Notes under the pieces: model-generated | What the model saw: the letters and a program-made list of their open reading frames with translations, nothing else | Told to the model about the DNA's origin: nothing | Databases searched by the model: none | Program-made: the position numbers and the translations under genes | Part shown: positions 41,501-52,712 of the stretch, piece after piece | How positions within the stretch are numbered: position 1 is the stretch's first letter | Layout: each line of letters opens with the position of its first letter | Assembly (NCBI GenBank): GCA_024734555.1 | Contig: JANPWX010000480.1 | Location: 732,633 to 796,632, forward strand | DNA: 64,000 nucleotides | Direction: 5' to 3' | From: Trochalopteron elliotii | Taxonomy: Eukaryota > Chordata > Aves > Passeriformes > Leiothrichidae

Positions 41501-43714
41501 TCTACACTGTTATAGAAGCAATGAATGAACAAATAATTCTACACAGATTTATGCAAAAACTCAGTTGCTTTAGACACTACTTGTTATGGTCTTTATTTAA
41601 CATTAATAAGCACTGTTTGAGTTGCAAAGCAATTGCAAATAAATGTGTTTGTTTTATTGCAGGTACAGCTGTAGTATTGTTTTTGCCATTATTTGCCTCT
41701 GAGCAATGTATAAGACAGCTAGAAGAAAGCTCAAAAAATTCCACTGGAGCTGGCTGGTGAAGTACAGAAAATGCTTTCTATTTGATTTTGTATTAAAAAG
41801 AAATTGGATATCACAAGTCCAAAATGGTGATGCCAGAAAGATATTTTGAGAGATATCACAGCAGACTGCCTTTGGAGAAAAGATGTCAACAAAAATGAGT
41901 GACTGAAATAATGTGGAGTACTTCAGACACGGACAAGAGGTACCAGGGATCAGAAATGAATTATTACGCTCTAAAATGATCCAATAAAAATCGAACTGTA
42001 GTGCAGTAATCAGAAAATGTATTGGCAAATAGATAGGTTATAAAAAGAAAAAGGAGCTTTCAAGTACTGTAGGCTATTAGCTACTACTGAGAAATCTGGA
42101 TTCAGGAGATTACATTTCTAAAAAAATATGCACACAACCAAACATAGCTGAATTTGCTGGTCAATAGGCAGTGAACTATAAAAATTAAAAAGATAGACTG
42201 GAGACAGAATTACAGGCTAAAATAAAAATAATCAATGCAACCATCAATAGGAGTTTTGAAATGAAAACTGTACTGGCTGAACACACAAGCACACAGGCTT
42301 CAGGAAGAATGACTCAATTATGTTTTTCCCCACAGGCAAAGACATAAAAGATGGTTGTAGACACATTGAGCACATCACAGCAAAGCACTTGGGCAGTGCC
42401 CCTTGCTGCAGAGGAAGAGCTGCAATTCTCAGTGGGGAATAATTAGAGAAGAAACACATTTGGGCTGTGATGCCTTTGGCAGAGCAGCCCCGGCCCCTGC
42501 ACTGTGCCCACCTTCACAAATGCTGCCCACAAACACACACAAAATCCTCTGTCCAAGCAATGGACGAGACTGGAACAACTTCTCAGCTGGGAGAGAAGGG
42601 CTGAGGATTTTTGGGAAAGGCACAAAATGTGAAGTCTCATTTCTAGCCATATACACTTCCTTATAAATATCTATCACTCTCATCTTCCTTATAAAAGGAA
42701 ATTATGTAATATGCTGAGAAGCTTTCTGGCCTCAACAAAAATTTACAAGTACATAAAAATAAATTTGGAGATTTTCCCTTTGCCAGGAGCTTTACAGCAA
42801 GAAGTTCCACCCCCATCTGTGATCAGCAGCATAACCCAAACCTTTCCATGGTAATCAAAAGGTGCAAGCATCCACAAGTTGTTTTGTCACAAAGAAAATG
42901 ACTGAGAAGTCTCCAGTGCTGAGCTGTAAATCTTGCACTGCTCATCAGGTCCCACTGACAGTGCACAGCTCTATTGCTCAACAATTCAAGGGGATCCAAG
43001 TAAGGTTCAATTCAAGCAAATTACATCCAACACTTTCTGACTGTGTAAGTGGAGGTCTGTTTATACCAAATTATGCAGAAAAACATAAATTCCAAGCGTG
43101 CATTATGACCCTACCACAGTAAAATACCTGCTCTAGAAGACCTTGCTTATTGGGCAATAACAAAGTCTGCTGTCTCAAAAGCTGTTTGGGGAGAAATTAA
43201 TCAAACAGGATGTTCTCAAACCCAAAGTGCCACTTGACACTGATGGGGAACAAAGCAATGAGAAGGGCAGACAAGTCTGAACAACACTTACTGTGGCTTT
43301 GGTATGTACAAAAGGTATGTAACAATTCATAATATACATTTACTCAGAAATAATTGTGGGCCGAGAGGGAAAAAGCTTAAAAGCTACATTGAAAGATGAG
43401 AGTAAAACCCTTGCAATTAAAGGGGAGAGAGGAGTGCTATGAACCATAATTCTATGAACCATAATTAATACAACACACAGATGAGAAATACCCTTGATTT
43501 TTGTCCATTTGCTACCTGCTTTTGAGACCTTTTAAGCAAGTTTCCAGCACTAGAGCTGCACAGCCCTAACCTGTCCTAAGCCACCCTCCCCTGCAGGAAT
43601 TTCCCCCGACACAGGAACCCTTCAGGAGATGTGGTTTCAGGGAATCACCCACCCCCAGCTCCCTTCTGGATCCCTCAAGGCACAGGGAGATGGTGATTTC
43701 CATGGTGACTCTGA
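38531..43714. other. Intronic sequence with one strong hairpin
   Basis: AT-rich intron without recognisable exons. The only structured item noticed is the perfect inverted repeat at 40531-40565. A 15-bp direct duplication (ctatgaaccataatt) lies at 43437-43466. Confidence 0.6.
40531..40565. repeat. Perfect 14-bp inverted repeat with 7-nt loop
   Basis: The left arm gaggtatttgctgc (40531-40544) and right arm gcagcaaatacctc (40552-40565) are exact reverse complements, separated by agtaaag. The arms extend by a G-U and an A-U pair on the plus-strand RNA. The stem is shorter than a normal microRNA precursor, so no RNA gene is assigned. Confidence 0.9.
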
Positions 43715-43835
43715 GGTGTCCCAGGCCAGGCTGGACACTGGGGCTTGCAGGGACAGTGGGAGGTGTCCCTGCCATGGCAGGGGTGACACTGGGTGAGTTT
43801 CAAGGTCACCTCCATGCCAAACCATTCTGGGATGT
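43715..43835 (+). mobile_element. CR1 LINE 3'-end fragment, plus orientation
   Basis: The order aggtgtcccaggccaggctg, then gggaggtgtccctgccatgg, then aggtcacctccatgccaaac and cattctgggatg matches the sense strand of the CR1 3' end. It is opposite in orientation to TENM1 and to the other CR1 copies here. The copy is short and degenerate, and the upstream limit is uncertain. Confidence 0.8.
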
Positions 43836-46800
43836 GGCAGCTGCAAAGCATTTTGCTGTGGGGATGAAAAAAGCTCCAGTTCTCTTTGTATTTAAAACCT
43901 TTCTGGCTGACAGGATAAGGAACCAAATGAGAATAACTTGATCTCATTTATCCAGCAGCCTTAACTGTAATCTTCCATCATCAGAGTTCACAGGTCTTCC
44001 CTTAGCCTTATTTTTCACTAATGATATTCAACTTTCAGCTTGAAGCAGAACATCCAAAACTTTGATGAGAAAAAGGTTCCAGCTGGCAGAAACAACTACA
44101 TTTTAAGACACATAAGGAAAACTGAATGTATTTCAAAACAACTCTGAAACTAAACTAAGTAGTTCCAAAGGACACACATATAAAACATGACTATAGGTTG
44201 TTTCTGTAGATCAGACTGCTGATCTTCTAAAAGATTTTAAAATTTAACCATAGAGATAAGAAATAAGAAATGCTGTAAACTTAATAAAACAACATAAATG
44301 AAACATCAGGCTAGACATGCTGACTGTTTAGAATGGAACTGTTCCCAGCAACACACTTGTCCAGAGATGTCCTCCTGCAGAACTCACAGTAAATGCTTTA
44401 ACAAGAGAAGAAGTCTTTTGTTCAGGGTTTGCCTGGTCTCATAAAGAGTCAGACAATCCTCACCCTTCTGCACTGCAGCACCCTGACAGAAACAGACAAT
44501 TCTCTGTCTAGCCCATCTCAGCTTTCCCCCCTGTGGCAGCCCAGATAAACTCAGGTTCCAAGAATTGCAGAATCACTGCAATGTATTTTTGCACTGTGAA
44601 ATATTTCTGGAGATAATTTTCCTTTGCATTCACAGCCAGAACACTGAGAAAATAAAAAGGAATTAAATGAAAGAAAAAGTGATAATTTATATTGCTGCTG
44701 CCTCCTTAAGGCACATCCACCATACTTGCTGTATCACACAGGGGAGAAAAGCCAGGAGATTCTTTTTCTGAGCTCTAATGCTAATTTACTGATTTCTGGA
44801 ATAAAAATGAGACCTGACTCTTCTCCTCAAGCTTTCCTTCCTCCCCCTCCTCTGCCACCATGAAATAAAAAATTCTGCAAGGATAAAAATATTACACAAC
44901 CTTGTGCAAATGCACTGATGGTTTTTACTATGCTTGGGCAAGGGTCATTTGGATTCTGGAATACAGAAAGTATTTCTGCTACATTCTAAACACTGTTTCA
45001 TTCTCTTTAATGTAAGATACTAAATACTGACATTTGTCTTTAAATTAGTGCTCATTGTGCTTAAAAGAGAACCACAAAAAAAGGGATGTTTTAATACTGT
45101 GTGTTGATTTTAATAGACCACATGAAAATTGTAAAGATTAAAATAGCAGACGTGCAGATGCAATGCCCCTGTTAGTCAGAAAAAGTAATAAAGATGGTAA
45201 TTTTAAAAGGCACAATTTCCCCCACAATACTGACAAAAGAGTCATTAGCTGATTTTCCATACATAAACCATTTCACAAATGGCTGAAATACTGGGGGCAC
45301 AAGCTCAGGCCTTGCCTGATATTGCAGCTGAGGTGATGCTGCAGCACTTACAGAACCATCTCACACTCATCCAAAGCCATTCAGAAAACTTCCATGCTGC
45401 CTTTGAGACAGTGACATTTCCACAGGAACCACTCTGAGGCCAACAGAAGCCTCTCACACCCTGAACAGCTCCAGGAGAGCACTCAGGATGGCAGGAATAT
45501 GCCAATATCCCCCCAAAGGCTCTGCAGTGTCACTGCAGGGACTCACAGCTCCTTGGAAACAACAGCAAAGCAACCAACACCATCTAAACACTGAAACACC
45601 CAAAAAATTCCTCAACAAAAGCAACAGAGGTCTTTCATTAAGGGAAGGTAAGTGGCCCTTTTCTGTCAACTACCTGAAAGTGTCATAAATCAAACACCTG
45701 ACAAGCTACAGTTAACTACTGAAGTTGAAGGAATTTCACCACGGGGGCTTTTGCATTTTATTGATGAGGTTGCCTTAATCTATTAGTGCCCTAAATGATC
45801 TGATAGGCAGGAGTGTACAAAAAGGCAAAATAAAGCATGCAAGGAACAAAGAGAAAAATATTCAATGACACAGAGGGAATGGGATTAAGACCAATATTTA
45901 CCTTTATATTTTCAAGGCTACTTACACATATTTAACCTAATGGGTCTACTTGCAAATTAGTAATTCAATTTCTTAATTGCACCACTGTAAATAGAGAGTG
46001 ACAGGACAGGAGCTAATGGATATACTTCAGCCATCATTATTAGAAACACAATCCTGCACACAGAGGCAGCCACATGCCCACTCCTCAGAGCAGGTATTGT
46101 TATTGTAATGTAGCTGTTGGTAATAATTTCCTGGAGAAATGAGAAAGCCAGAGATCAGCTTAATGCCTGACTTGTTTACAAAATAACAGTAAATAACAGC
46201 AACATCAATTGCAATGCTGTCACTTTCTTACATTAAACACACGACTTTTACCAAGAGCCAAATTCGAGCCTGATTTAAACAGGTGTGAATTCACAGTAGG
46301 TCTATTGACACACACCATAAATTACATCAGAGCCTTGTCCTTAGCAAAAATCCTCCCCATGTCTGCAGAACTACAGCACTCAGAAAGCTCTGCTCCTCAC
46401 ACAGCATCAGCCATTGCAGGATTTCCTTTACTAATTATCTTTATCCCTTTAACAGATACTGAATGTGAAGTGCAAAGAACGAAGGTGACTTGTCCAAAAC
46501 TCACCCGACTGCCCAGCAATCAAAATGAAAAATCACCAGAGATTTAAGGACAGTCAAAAGCTCTGTTAAATGGATCACTGCTCCCAGGCTATAAAACAAA
46601 TACTTAGATGAATTACACAAGAATAATCTTACATGTTTCTAGCTCATTAAACTCAGCTTTGATCTGTAACCTACTAAATTCTCTACTACATCTACTTATT
46701 AACATATGGCTAATATTATTATCCCATCTTTGCAGGCTGCTGTTTAAAATGTTTTTATTATCAGAACTATTGTTTCAAATAGAATCTGATCCCATGATTC

Positions 46801-48046
46801 AGATTCAATTCTCTCAGCCACCATCTAAAACCCAATGTCTTGGGAAAACACAAACAGGCCCAAACAAAACCTCCCTGTGGAAAAAAACACTTTCCAGAGG
46901 ATGGGACCCAGAGAAGCAGGAAGCTGAAGACAGGCACAGTGGAAATGGGGTGGCATCTCAAAATGAACTGATTCCAGCAACACAATAAAATGTGATAGCT
47001 CAGAACGCTTAATCCTCAAAGGGATACTTAATTAGAAACAAGAATCTCTTTTTTAACCTCATGCAGACAATATAATGTTTTTGAGCCTATACTGGACATT
47101 ATCATTGGTACTGGCAGACATCCAGGTGAAATTATGTAATTATGAGCTTCATATTTGATAAACTCAAATATGTAAGTATAGAAATGTCATTTATAAACCT
47201 CTTTCAGTTATACTGACCTTATGACTACAGAGGCACTAAAACATGTCGTTGTCAACAATGAAGTGTCAATATTTAATAACATCTAGATCTGCCATAACAT
47301 GCAGCTATTAAACACAGAAATTAAAATATCAGCTAAGCTCGTTGATCTTAAGCATGATAAATTTGTTTACTTACTATACTTTGTAAGGAGGCAGAGTAGC
47401 TTTTAATCAATTTTAATGCAGAGATAAAAAATACTAATTTCCCACGTTACCTAATTAAATACACATTTTTCCTTTTGGTGACACACTAAATCGCAAGAAA
47501 AAGCAAATGAGTAAAAAAATCCTGAATGAGAACAAATATTTAGGAAACACACACACACAAAAACCAAACCCTTATGATCCACAGGCCCACTCTCCATATG
47601 CAGAGAAATACAGAACTGAGATACAACAAAGACCTGTCCTACTGATGGAGACATGTCTTCAGGTATAGCATAAGATGAGAGGTAAATAGAGAATTTAGGA
47701 CTCCAGGTTGTCTTTCTTAAGTCAAGACAAGGCTCTTTTCTGGCTGAAGAGCCTTAAAGCTACGCCCAGAAGCCACAGGAACAACTGTATGCAAAATGTG
47801 ATATAAATGTACACATCTAGATTTATTTTAGATCCTAACTCATAGGCCACCAAATCCAAATGATAAACGTCTTGCAACATAAAAAACGAAAAACGTGGGA
47901 AAGTCATTGGTCTCTAGAGAAATGACGTCTTAACAAAGTCGCCGTTTCATTTTTTTTGGTCTTATTCTCTATGAAAACTACAAAAACTATAAAATACGAT
48001 ACACACAGCAAACAATCCCTTCACCTTAGATACGGTACGGGGATCT
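43836..48046. other. Intronic sequence, nothing recognised
   Basis: AT-rich intron. No exon, RNA gene or identifiable transposon was seen. A short CA run lies near 47551-47560. Confidence 0.6.
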
Positions 48047-48164
48047 AGGAAGGAAGGGGGGGAAAAAGGAAGGGGGGAAAAAAGGAAGGGGGGAAAAAGG
48101 AAGGGGAAAAAAAAGAGAGAAAAAAAAAAGAAAAAAGGAGAAAAAGAGAAGCAGAAAAAGAAAG
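48047..48164. repeat. Polypurine tract with ggaagggggg-a(n) repeats, next to exon A donor
   Basis: Positions 48047-48151 are 105 consecutive purines on the plus strand; a single c at 48152 is followed by more purines to 48164. The left half is a tandem array of about 16-17 bp units (ggaagggggg followed by five or six a). It contains G-runs of about 7, 6, 6 and 4. The right half is mostly A and G without long G-runs. In the TENM1 transcript this becomes a polypyrimidine run that starts 37 nt after the 5' splice site (uninterrupted from nt 50 to 154). Confidence 0.95.
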
Positions 48165-48200
48165 TTTTGACTAAATTCCTGCTACTGTCGGAGGCATTAC

Positions 48201-48524
48201 CATTCTCCCCGTCAGATTTCCTCTCGTGGTCGGTGTCGGTGAGGGACAGGGCGGAGTTGGCCCGGCTGGACAGGCAGGAGCTGTGCTCGGACTTGATGCC
48301 CCTCATCCACATCCTGAGGGCGTGCTCGGGGGACGCGGCGCCGTCCGTCTCGGTGTCCCCGTCAGAGCCCACCTCCAGCGGGTAACTGTGCTGGGCCACG
48401 CCGTGCAGCTCACCCTGGAACCCCTCCGAGCCCACCTCCAGCGGGAAACCGTGCTGGGCCACGCCGTGCAGGTCGCCCTGGAACCCGGGGCACAGCCTGT
48501 GGGGAGCCTCGCGGAACTCCAGCT
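48201..48524 (-). CDS. TENM1: TENM1 internal exon A (intracellular domain, middle part)
   Basis: This exon encodes about 108 residues of the teneurin-1 cytoplasmic domain. It is recognised by the segment [20 protein letters not shown] followed by RKSDGEN, and by [13 protein letters not shown], all characteristic of teneurin-1 rather than teneurins 2-4. On the minus strand the acceptor reads ttttgcag followed by agctggag, and the donor reads gagaatg followed by gtaatg. The exon is 324 nt and starts with two bases and ends with one base of split codons. I recall the chicken and human exon as about 63 nt shorter. The excess is a tandem duplication of 21 codons at 48365-48490, which keeps the frame. 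Third codon positions are strongly G/C-rich, unlike the AT-rich flanks. The segment is serine- and acid-rich with no predicted membrane span. The open frame can be read past both splice sites, but that is intron. Identity of the family is very secure; paralog TENM1 is secure from the exon-junction peptide. Confidence 0.95.
48365..48490 (-). repeat. 63-bp in-frame tandem duplication inside TENM1 exon A
   Basis: Copies at 48365-48427 and 48428-48490 are directly adjacent and agree at 55 of 63 positions by my count. Four of the eight differences are the last four bases of each copy. On the coding strand the copies translate to [21 protein letters not shown] and [21 protein letters not shown]. 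The C-terminal copy ends [10 protein letters not shown], as in the single chicken copy I remember. Confidence 0.95.
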
Positions 48525-50630
48525 CTGCAAAACACACAAGCGCAGGGGAAAAATGTAGCGATACTGTCGGTAACACATAAAACTTCGATTTCTTCAGAGG
48601 GCTCGTGGAAAAGTTTATTGAAGGACAGATTCTTTTTATGCAGTGTTTCGGTGCAATGAATAGGGTTGGTCCTTTAGGGCACCACCTTTTTGTAAACATC
48701 TCTACCAGTAAACAAGTTAGCACCAGGAGTCTGGAGGAGGAGATCTACAAGGTTGTTTTGGGTTTTTCCTCATGATTTCCCAGGCCAGACTGGGAGAGTT
48801 CTGTCCTTGGCTTTCCCTGAGGCTTCAAGGCACTGCCTGGAGCCTGAGAATCCATGTTCTGACCACTGTCAGTTCCCTCACAATACGACTTTGATTTGCT
48901 TTTGGAGAATTAACACTCTTCATGCTATTAGACGACTTCTTGTGGTCAGTGACTCACTCTGCTATCTAATCTAAGTGTAATACAGCTAGAAGAATTTATT
49001 ATAGTGCTGCACTGTAATTGTGCCTTTTTGTCTGATAGAAATATGCATCATAGCTCAAACATGTACACACCCACACACTGAGAGCTGCCCTTCAATTTAC
49101 AACTGAAGTGAGCATCTGCAAACACAGACACTTTCTCACGTTTTGCCAGGAAGGCAATTGCTCCAAATTAATCTCAGTATGTTTTTATCCTAAGGGGAAG
49201 TGTAGCAAATTTGCCAATAGGGAACTTACAAAATAACACGTAAAATATTTGCTTTATCAGGGAAGACAAAGAAAGGGTACTTACCATCGGCTGGCTCTTT
49301 GAGAGTGCTGTCCTTGCATATTCACAGCAGTGGGTTTGGGGTCTCCAGTGCTGGTGCCTACAGGAACCTCCCAGGAGAGCAGTGCCTGTAGGACTGTACC
49401 AGGGCCGTCCCATGACACCAAGCCATCGGCGATTTGGGAGCTGTACAGTGCCCCAGGTTATCCTTACTGAACACCACAGCTGCTGCCAGCAGAAATCCAA
49501 GCACAAACACAAGGTGGACAGGACCCAGAATGTGAATATGCAGAGGAAACATTCTCAAAGAACCACAGGTAAGTAAAACTCATCAGCAAATTGCAGCTTC
49601 CCTCTCAGGTAGCCTCTGCATATTCTCACTTGTGAGAATCCAATTACAAATGCAACTCACAGGGACGATGACAGGGAGTTCTAATTAAATAAGGATTACA
49701 GAACTGCACTCTCTAATTGAACATCAGACCTGGGATGCCATCTTGAGAGACTAAATACTATATCAAATATGCATACAGTATTTCAGTTTCTAGAAAAGGA
49801 ACGTTAGAGACAAGAGTCATTGATCAAGGCTAAGGACAAACACTCTTTTCTACTGTCATCCTAACTAAAGCTTTAATCTGCCAAACTAATCCACTTACCA
49901 GCCAGTGAGAGCAATGATTCTGATTTTAAGCACTCTCTCTTGTAGTAACAAAAATCCCTAGTATTTCCTTGAAGGGATCAACCACAACCTACAAACCAAA
50001 TGCCAAATACGAATTGAACCACCTGAGGAAACTCTAAGTCATCTGTCTCTATATATCTTTCTTTTGCCACCCAAAAATTCCTGAAGGCCCTGGTTGTAGT
50101 CTTGGCTTGGAGCTCAGGGAACACCAGCCTCATTAGTGGAGGCCAAGGGAAGAAGGCAGGCAGCAAACAGAGCAGGGTGACTCCAAGGTTTGATGGAGAT
50201 GGCTGAGAGAAAACAGCCAATGTGTTTGGAAGCAGTTGTGTAGGAAATATTTGGAATTTGGACTTTGTCTATCTTACAACAGGTGTGATCTCAAGAAACA
50301 CCATCTGACCTTTCTTCCCCTTTAAAAGTCTTTAAGATCTTTGCTTATTTTCACCATCTGAGGAACTGTCCCACAATTAAAAATCTTGCCCTAACTTCAA
50401 GAATCCCCTCAGCTGATGGCAGCCCCTCAGGGGACAAGGATGCAGGAGTTTTTTTCACAGCTGTCCCTCCAGGCAGACTCTGCCATTCCCAGCCTGGGGC
50501 CCACATTCTCCCTGTTTGCATTTGCATATGCCAAGGGGAAAATTCATCCCAGTAAATCCCACCAAATGCTAATTAGATTACACATTTTTAAGAAGGACAG
50601 AATTTACCCTTCAGTCTGTATGTTAATTCC

Positions 50631-50645
50631 TTTTTTTTTTTTTTT
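50631..50645. repeat. T15 homopolymer
   Basis: Fifteen consecutive T. On the minus strand it would be a short poly-A, but no retrotransposon body was recognised next to it. Confidence 0.9.
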
Positions 50646-51610
50646 GGTGGAGCAAAAGAGAATTTTTCTACTCTAACTCATGTTCAACTCAAGTTTAACA
50701 CAATCTATTGCCTTAATAGTCTATTTCTTAAGTATACAAGCCTTTGCAGGATTTTAACTCCCACAGGATGCATTTTCTGAAAAGCTTTTACAATGGCAGA
50801 AGTGGCTGCTTTTAGTCTGCATATCTAACCTTTTTACCTAAAATACTACACATTTCCACAAGGACATGAAGTTCAAGCAGATTTATGATAGGTTTGGTAT
50901 TACCACAAAGACATAGCCACAAGAGAAATGAGAGAACTTTCACAAAAAATTCAAGTTTTTGCATGAACAGAGGAAAAAAAAGTGGCAGTTGTGAAGATGA
51001 TGAAAGGATTTTCAACTCTGGGCCCTCATGGAGCCTGTTGTAACACAATTGTTATAAAAACAAGTACTTCATCTCGCAGATACTAATTTAGTTTTTCAAA
51101 ATGTAACACATGAAGAAATATAAAATACCTGAAGATCAAGAAAAGGAAAGATGGCTTTGTAAAAAACAATAAATCAGCATTTCAATTAACAGACCTCTTT
51201 GTTTCTACTTCTAAATACAATCTTCTATTTAAAAAAATAAGTATCTTCAGAGGCAAGCAGTTAAAGCGAAGCTGGACAGATATTTAAGGCTGATATGAGA
51301 ACTGGGCACCTGACCAGGCAGTTCTAACACAGCTCCAGCTTTGCTCTAACAAAGCCACTGGAAACTCCAGGCAGCTCATGAAGGGTTTATTTTCTGTGGC
51401 ATCGATTTAGCCACCAGCACAGTTAAAAACCTCCAGTTGGAATTTTCATGCAGATACCAAACTCTCATCCCAGTGCATCCTCCTCAGGACTATACCTCGT
51501 ATATTTTTTTCACACTGAAGTTACTCCAGTGCTTTAATCTGCAGGTGTATTTTATGTACTGCAAAACAAGGCACACCAGCTACTCCTGGTGCAAGAGACT
51601 CAGAGACACT

Positions 51611-51627
51611 GGGAGGGAGGGAGGGAG
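51611..51627. repeat. (GGGA)4 microsatellite
   Basis: Four GGGA units, which is also the minimal pattern for a G-quadruplex with one-base loops. Confidence 0.9.
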
Positions 51628-52326
51628 TGAATAGAAATGTAAATGAAATGGGGAAAGTGAAGTTTGCCCTCATTTTTGGAAGCAGTACATATGCATTCCC
51701 CTAAATAAGAAATTTTGAGGGCTATTGAGCACTCTGCTAAATTTCATGTGTTCAACAGCCCTTAAAATGTCTCATTTTTCACCTGAGGACTGTGCTTTAC
51801 GGGCTGGTTGCTGGACTTGAGAATTAAATGTGTAGAAATCTTAAGCTGCTTCAAAAAAGCCATTTGTGAAAAAACCTGCTGCATACATTTTTGAATGCTT
51901 TTGTGTTTAGGCTGTTCATTTAGCCAAAGATCTTATTTGTTTCCACGATGAGAGCAAACCACATCTTTCCTGGAATAATATAATTCCAAGACTTTAAGCT
52001 CCAGTAACCATCCGTAAAAAAATCATTGAGGAAGAAGCTAAAAAATCAATTAATTTTCAAAAACGCATTACACTGACTATTAATTTGTTTTAGAAATCCT
52101 ATGTTTATCACCAATTCCACAGCCTGGAACTGTTTCTCAGCTGCATATATTTTAATAAATAAAAATTTATATACATATTACACAAAAAACCCCATATAAA
52201 ATATACCATTGGAAATTTTATACGTTCATAGCAAATGCATTGTATTGTACAATTTGCTGTCTTTCAACTTTTCCTTGTTTATGCAGTGCACTTTCTTACA
52301 TTGTCCTCCAGTCAACAACACAAAGG

Positions 52327-52712
52327 ACTCAGCACCAACACTGGGAATGAGGTCATACCAACATCTAGACAAAAACCAGAACAACAATGAGACAAAGGTC
52401 AAAACAACACCAAAAGCTCAGCACCACCGGCACGAGCTCAGCACCAACAGCAGGAGCTCAGCACCAATATAAAGAACTCAGCACCAACGTCTACACAAAG
52501 GTAAGACCAATATCTAGAGAAAGGCCAGAACAAGAGCAAGACAAAGATCAAACCCACACCAAAAGCTCAGCACCTACACCGCGAGCTCAGCACCAATAGC
52601 AGGAGCTCAGCACCAACACCTAGACTGAGGTAACACCAACACCTAGACAAAGGTCAGACCAACAGCAAGACAAAGGTCAGACCATCAGCAGGAGGTCAGC
52701 ACCTACAGCAGG
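52327..52712. repeat. Minisatellite with 20-bp units and about 149-bp higher-order period
   Basis: The core unit is agctcagcaccaacagcagg and variants (20 bp), mixed with a related 23-bp unit that starts acaaaggtcagacc. A block of gacaaaggtc..., caccaaaagctcagcacc and two to three 20-bp units occurs at 52391 and again at 52540, 149 bp apart. That indicates a second-level duplication. Translation gives repetitive frames (AQHQ-like), not a gene. Confidence 0.9.

Larger units (their letters stand above)
12255..48200 (-). other. TENM1 intron between exons A and B (35.9 kb)
   Basis: This is a complete GT-AG intron: donor gtaatg at 48200, acceptor AG at 12256-12255, both on the minus strand. Its two ends are unusual: a long polypyrimidine run (in the transcript) begins 37-50 nt after the donor, and a minisatellite fills the last 400 nt before the acceptor. 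The separately listed CR1 fragments, the possible LTR fragment, the hairpin and the microsatellites lie inside. A mammalian-type optional exon between A and B (the FKFSPVCC segment of human TENM1) was looked for by eye and not found. The junction without it gives GEN-D-MPGS, as in chicken. Confidence 0.85.

Noticed and set aside
41830..41900. A minus-strand segment reading FSPKAVCCDIS, recalling the FKFSPVCCDME optional exon of mammalian TENM1, with an acceptor-like cttttctccaaaggcag just before it.
   Set aside because: Only about five contiguous residues agree, no donor in the correct phase follows, and the remaining residues do not match. The chicken-type junction without this exon explains the data. 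A chance match is more likely.
47962..48723. A 253-codon minus-strand open frame starting at a methionine upstream of exon A.
   Set aside because: Its middle is exon A. The part before is intron behind a clear acceptor, and the tail is the translated polypyrimidine tract (F/P/S-rich). The splice sites on both sides fit the teneurin frame better.
52209..52599. Plus-strand open frames with SAPT and AQHQ repeats.
   Set aside because: They are translations of the 20-bp minisatellite; no start context, splice sites or homologous protein is recognisable.
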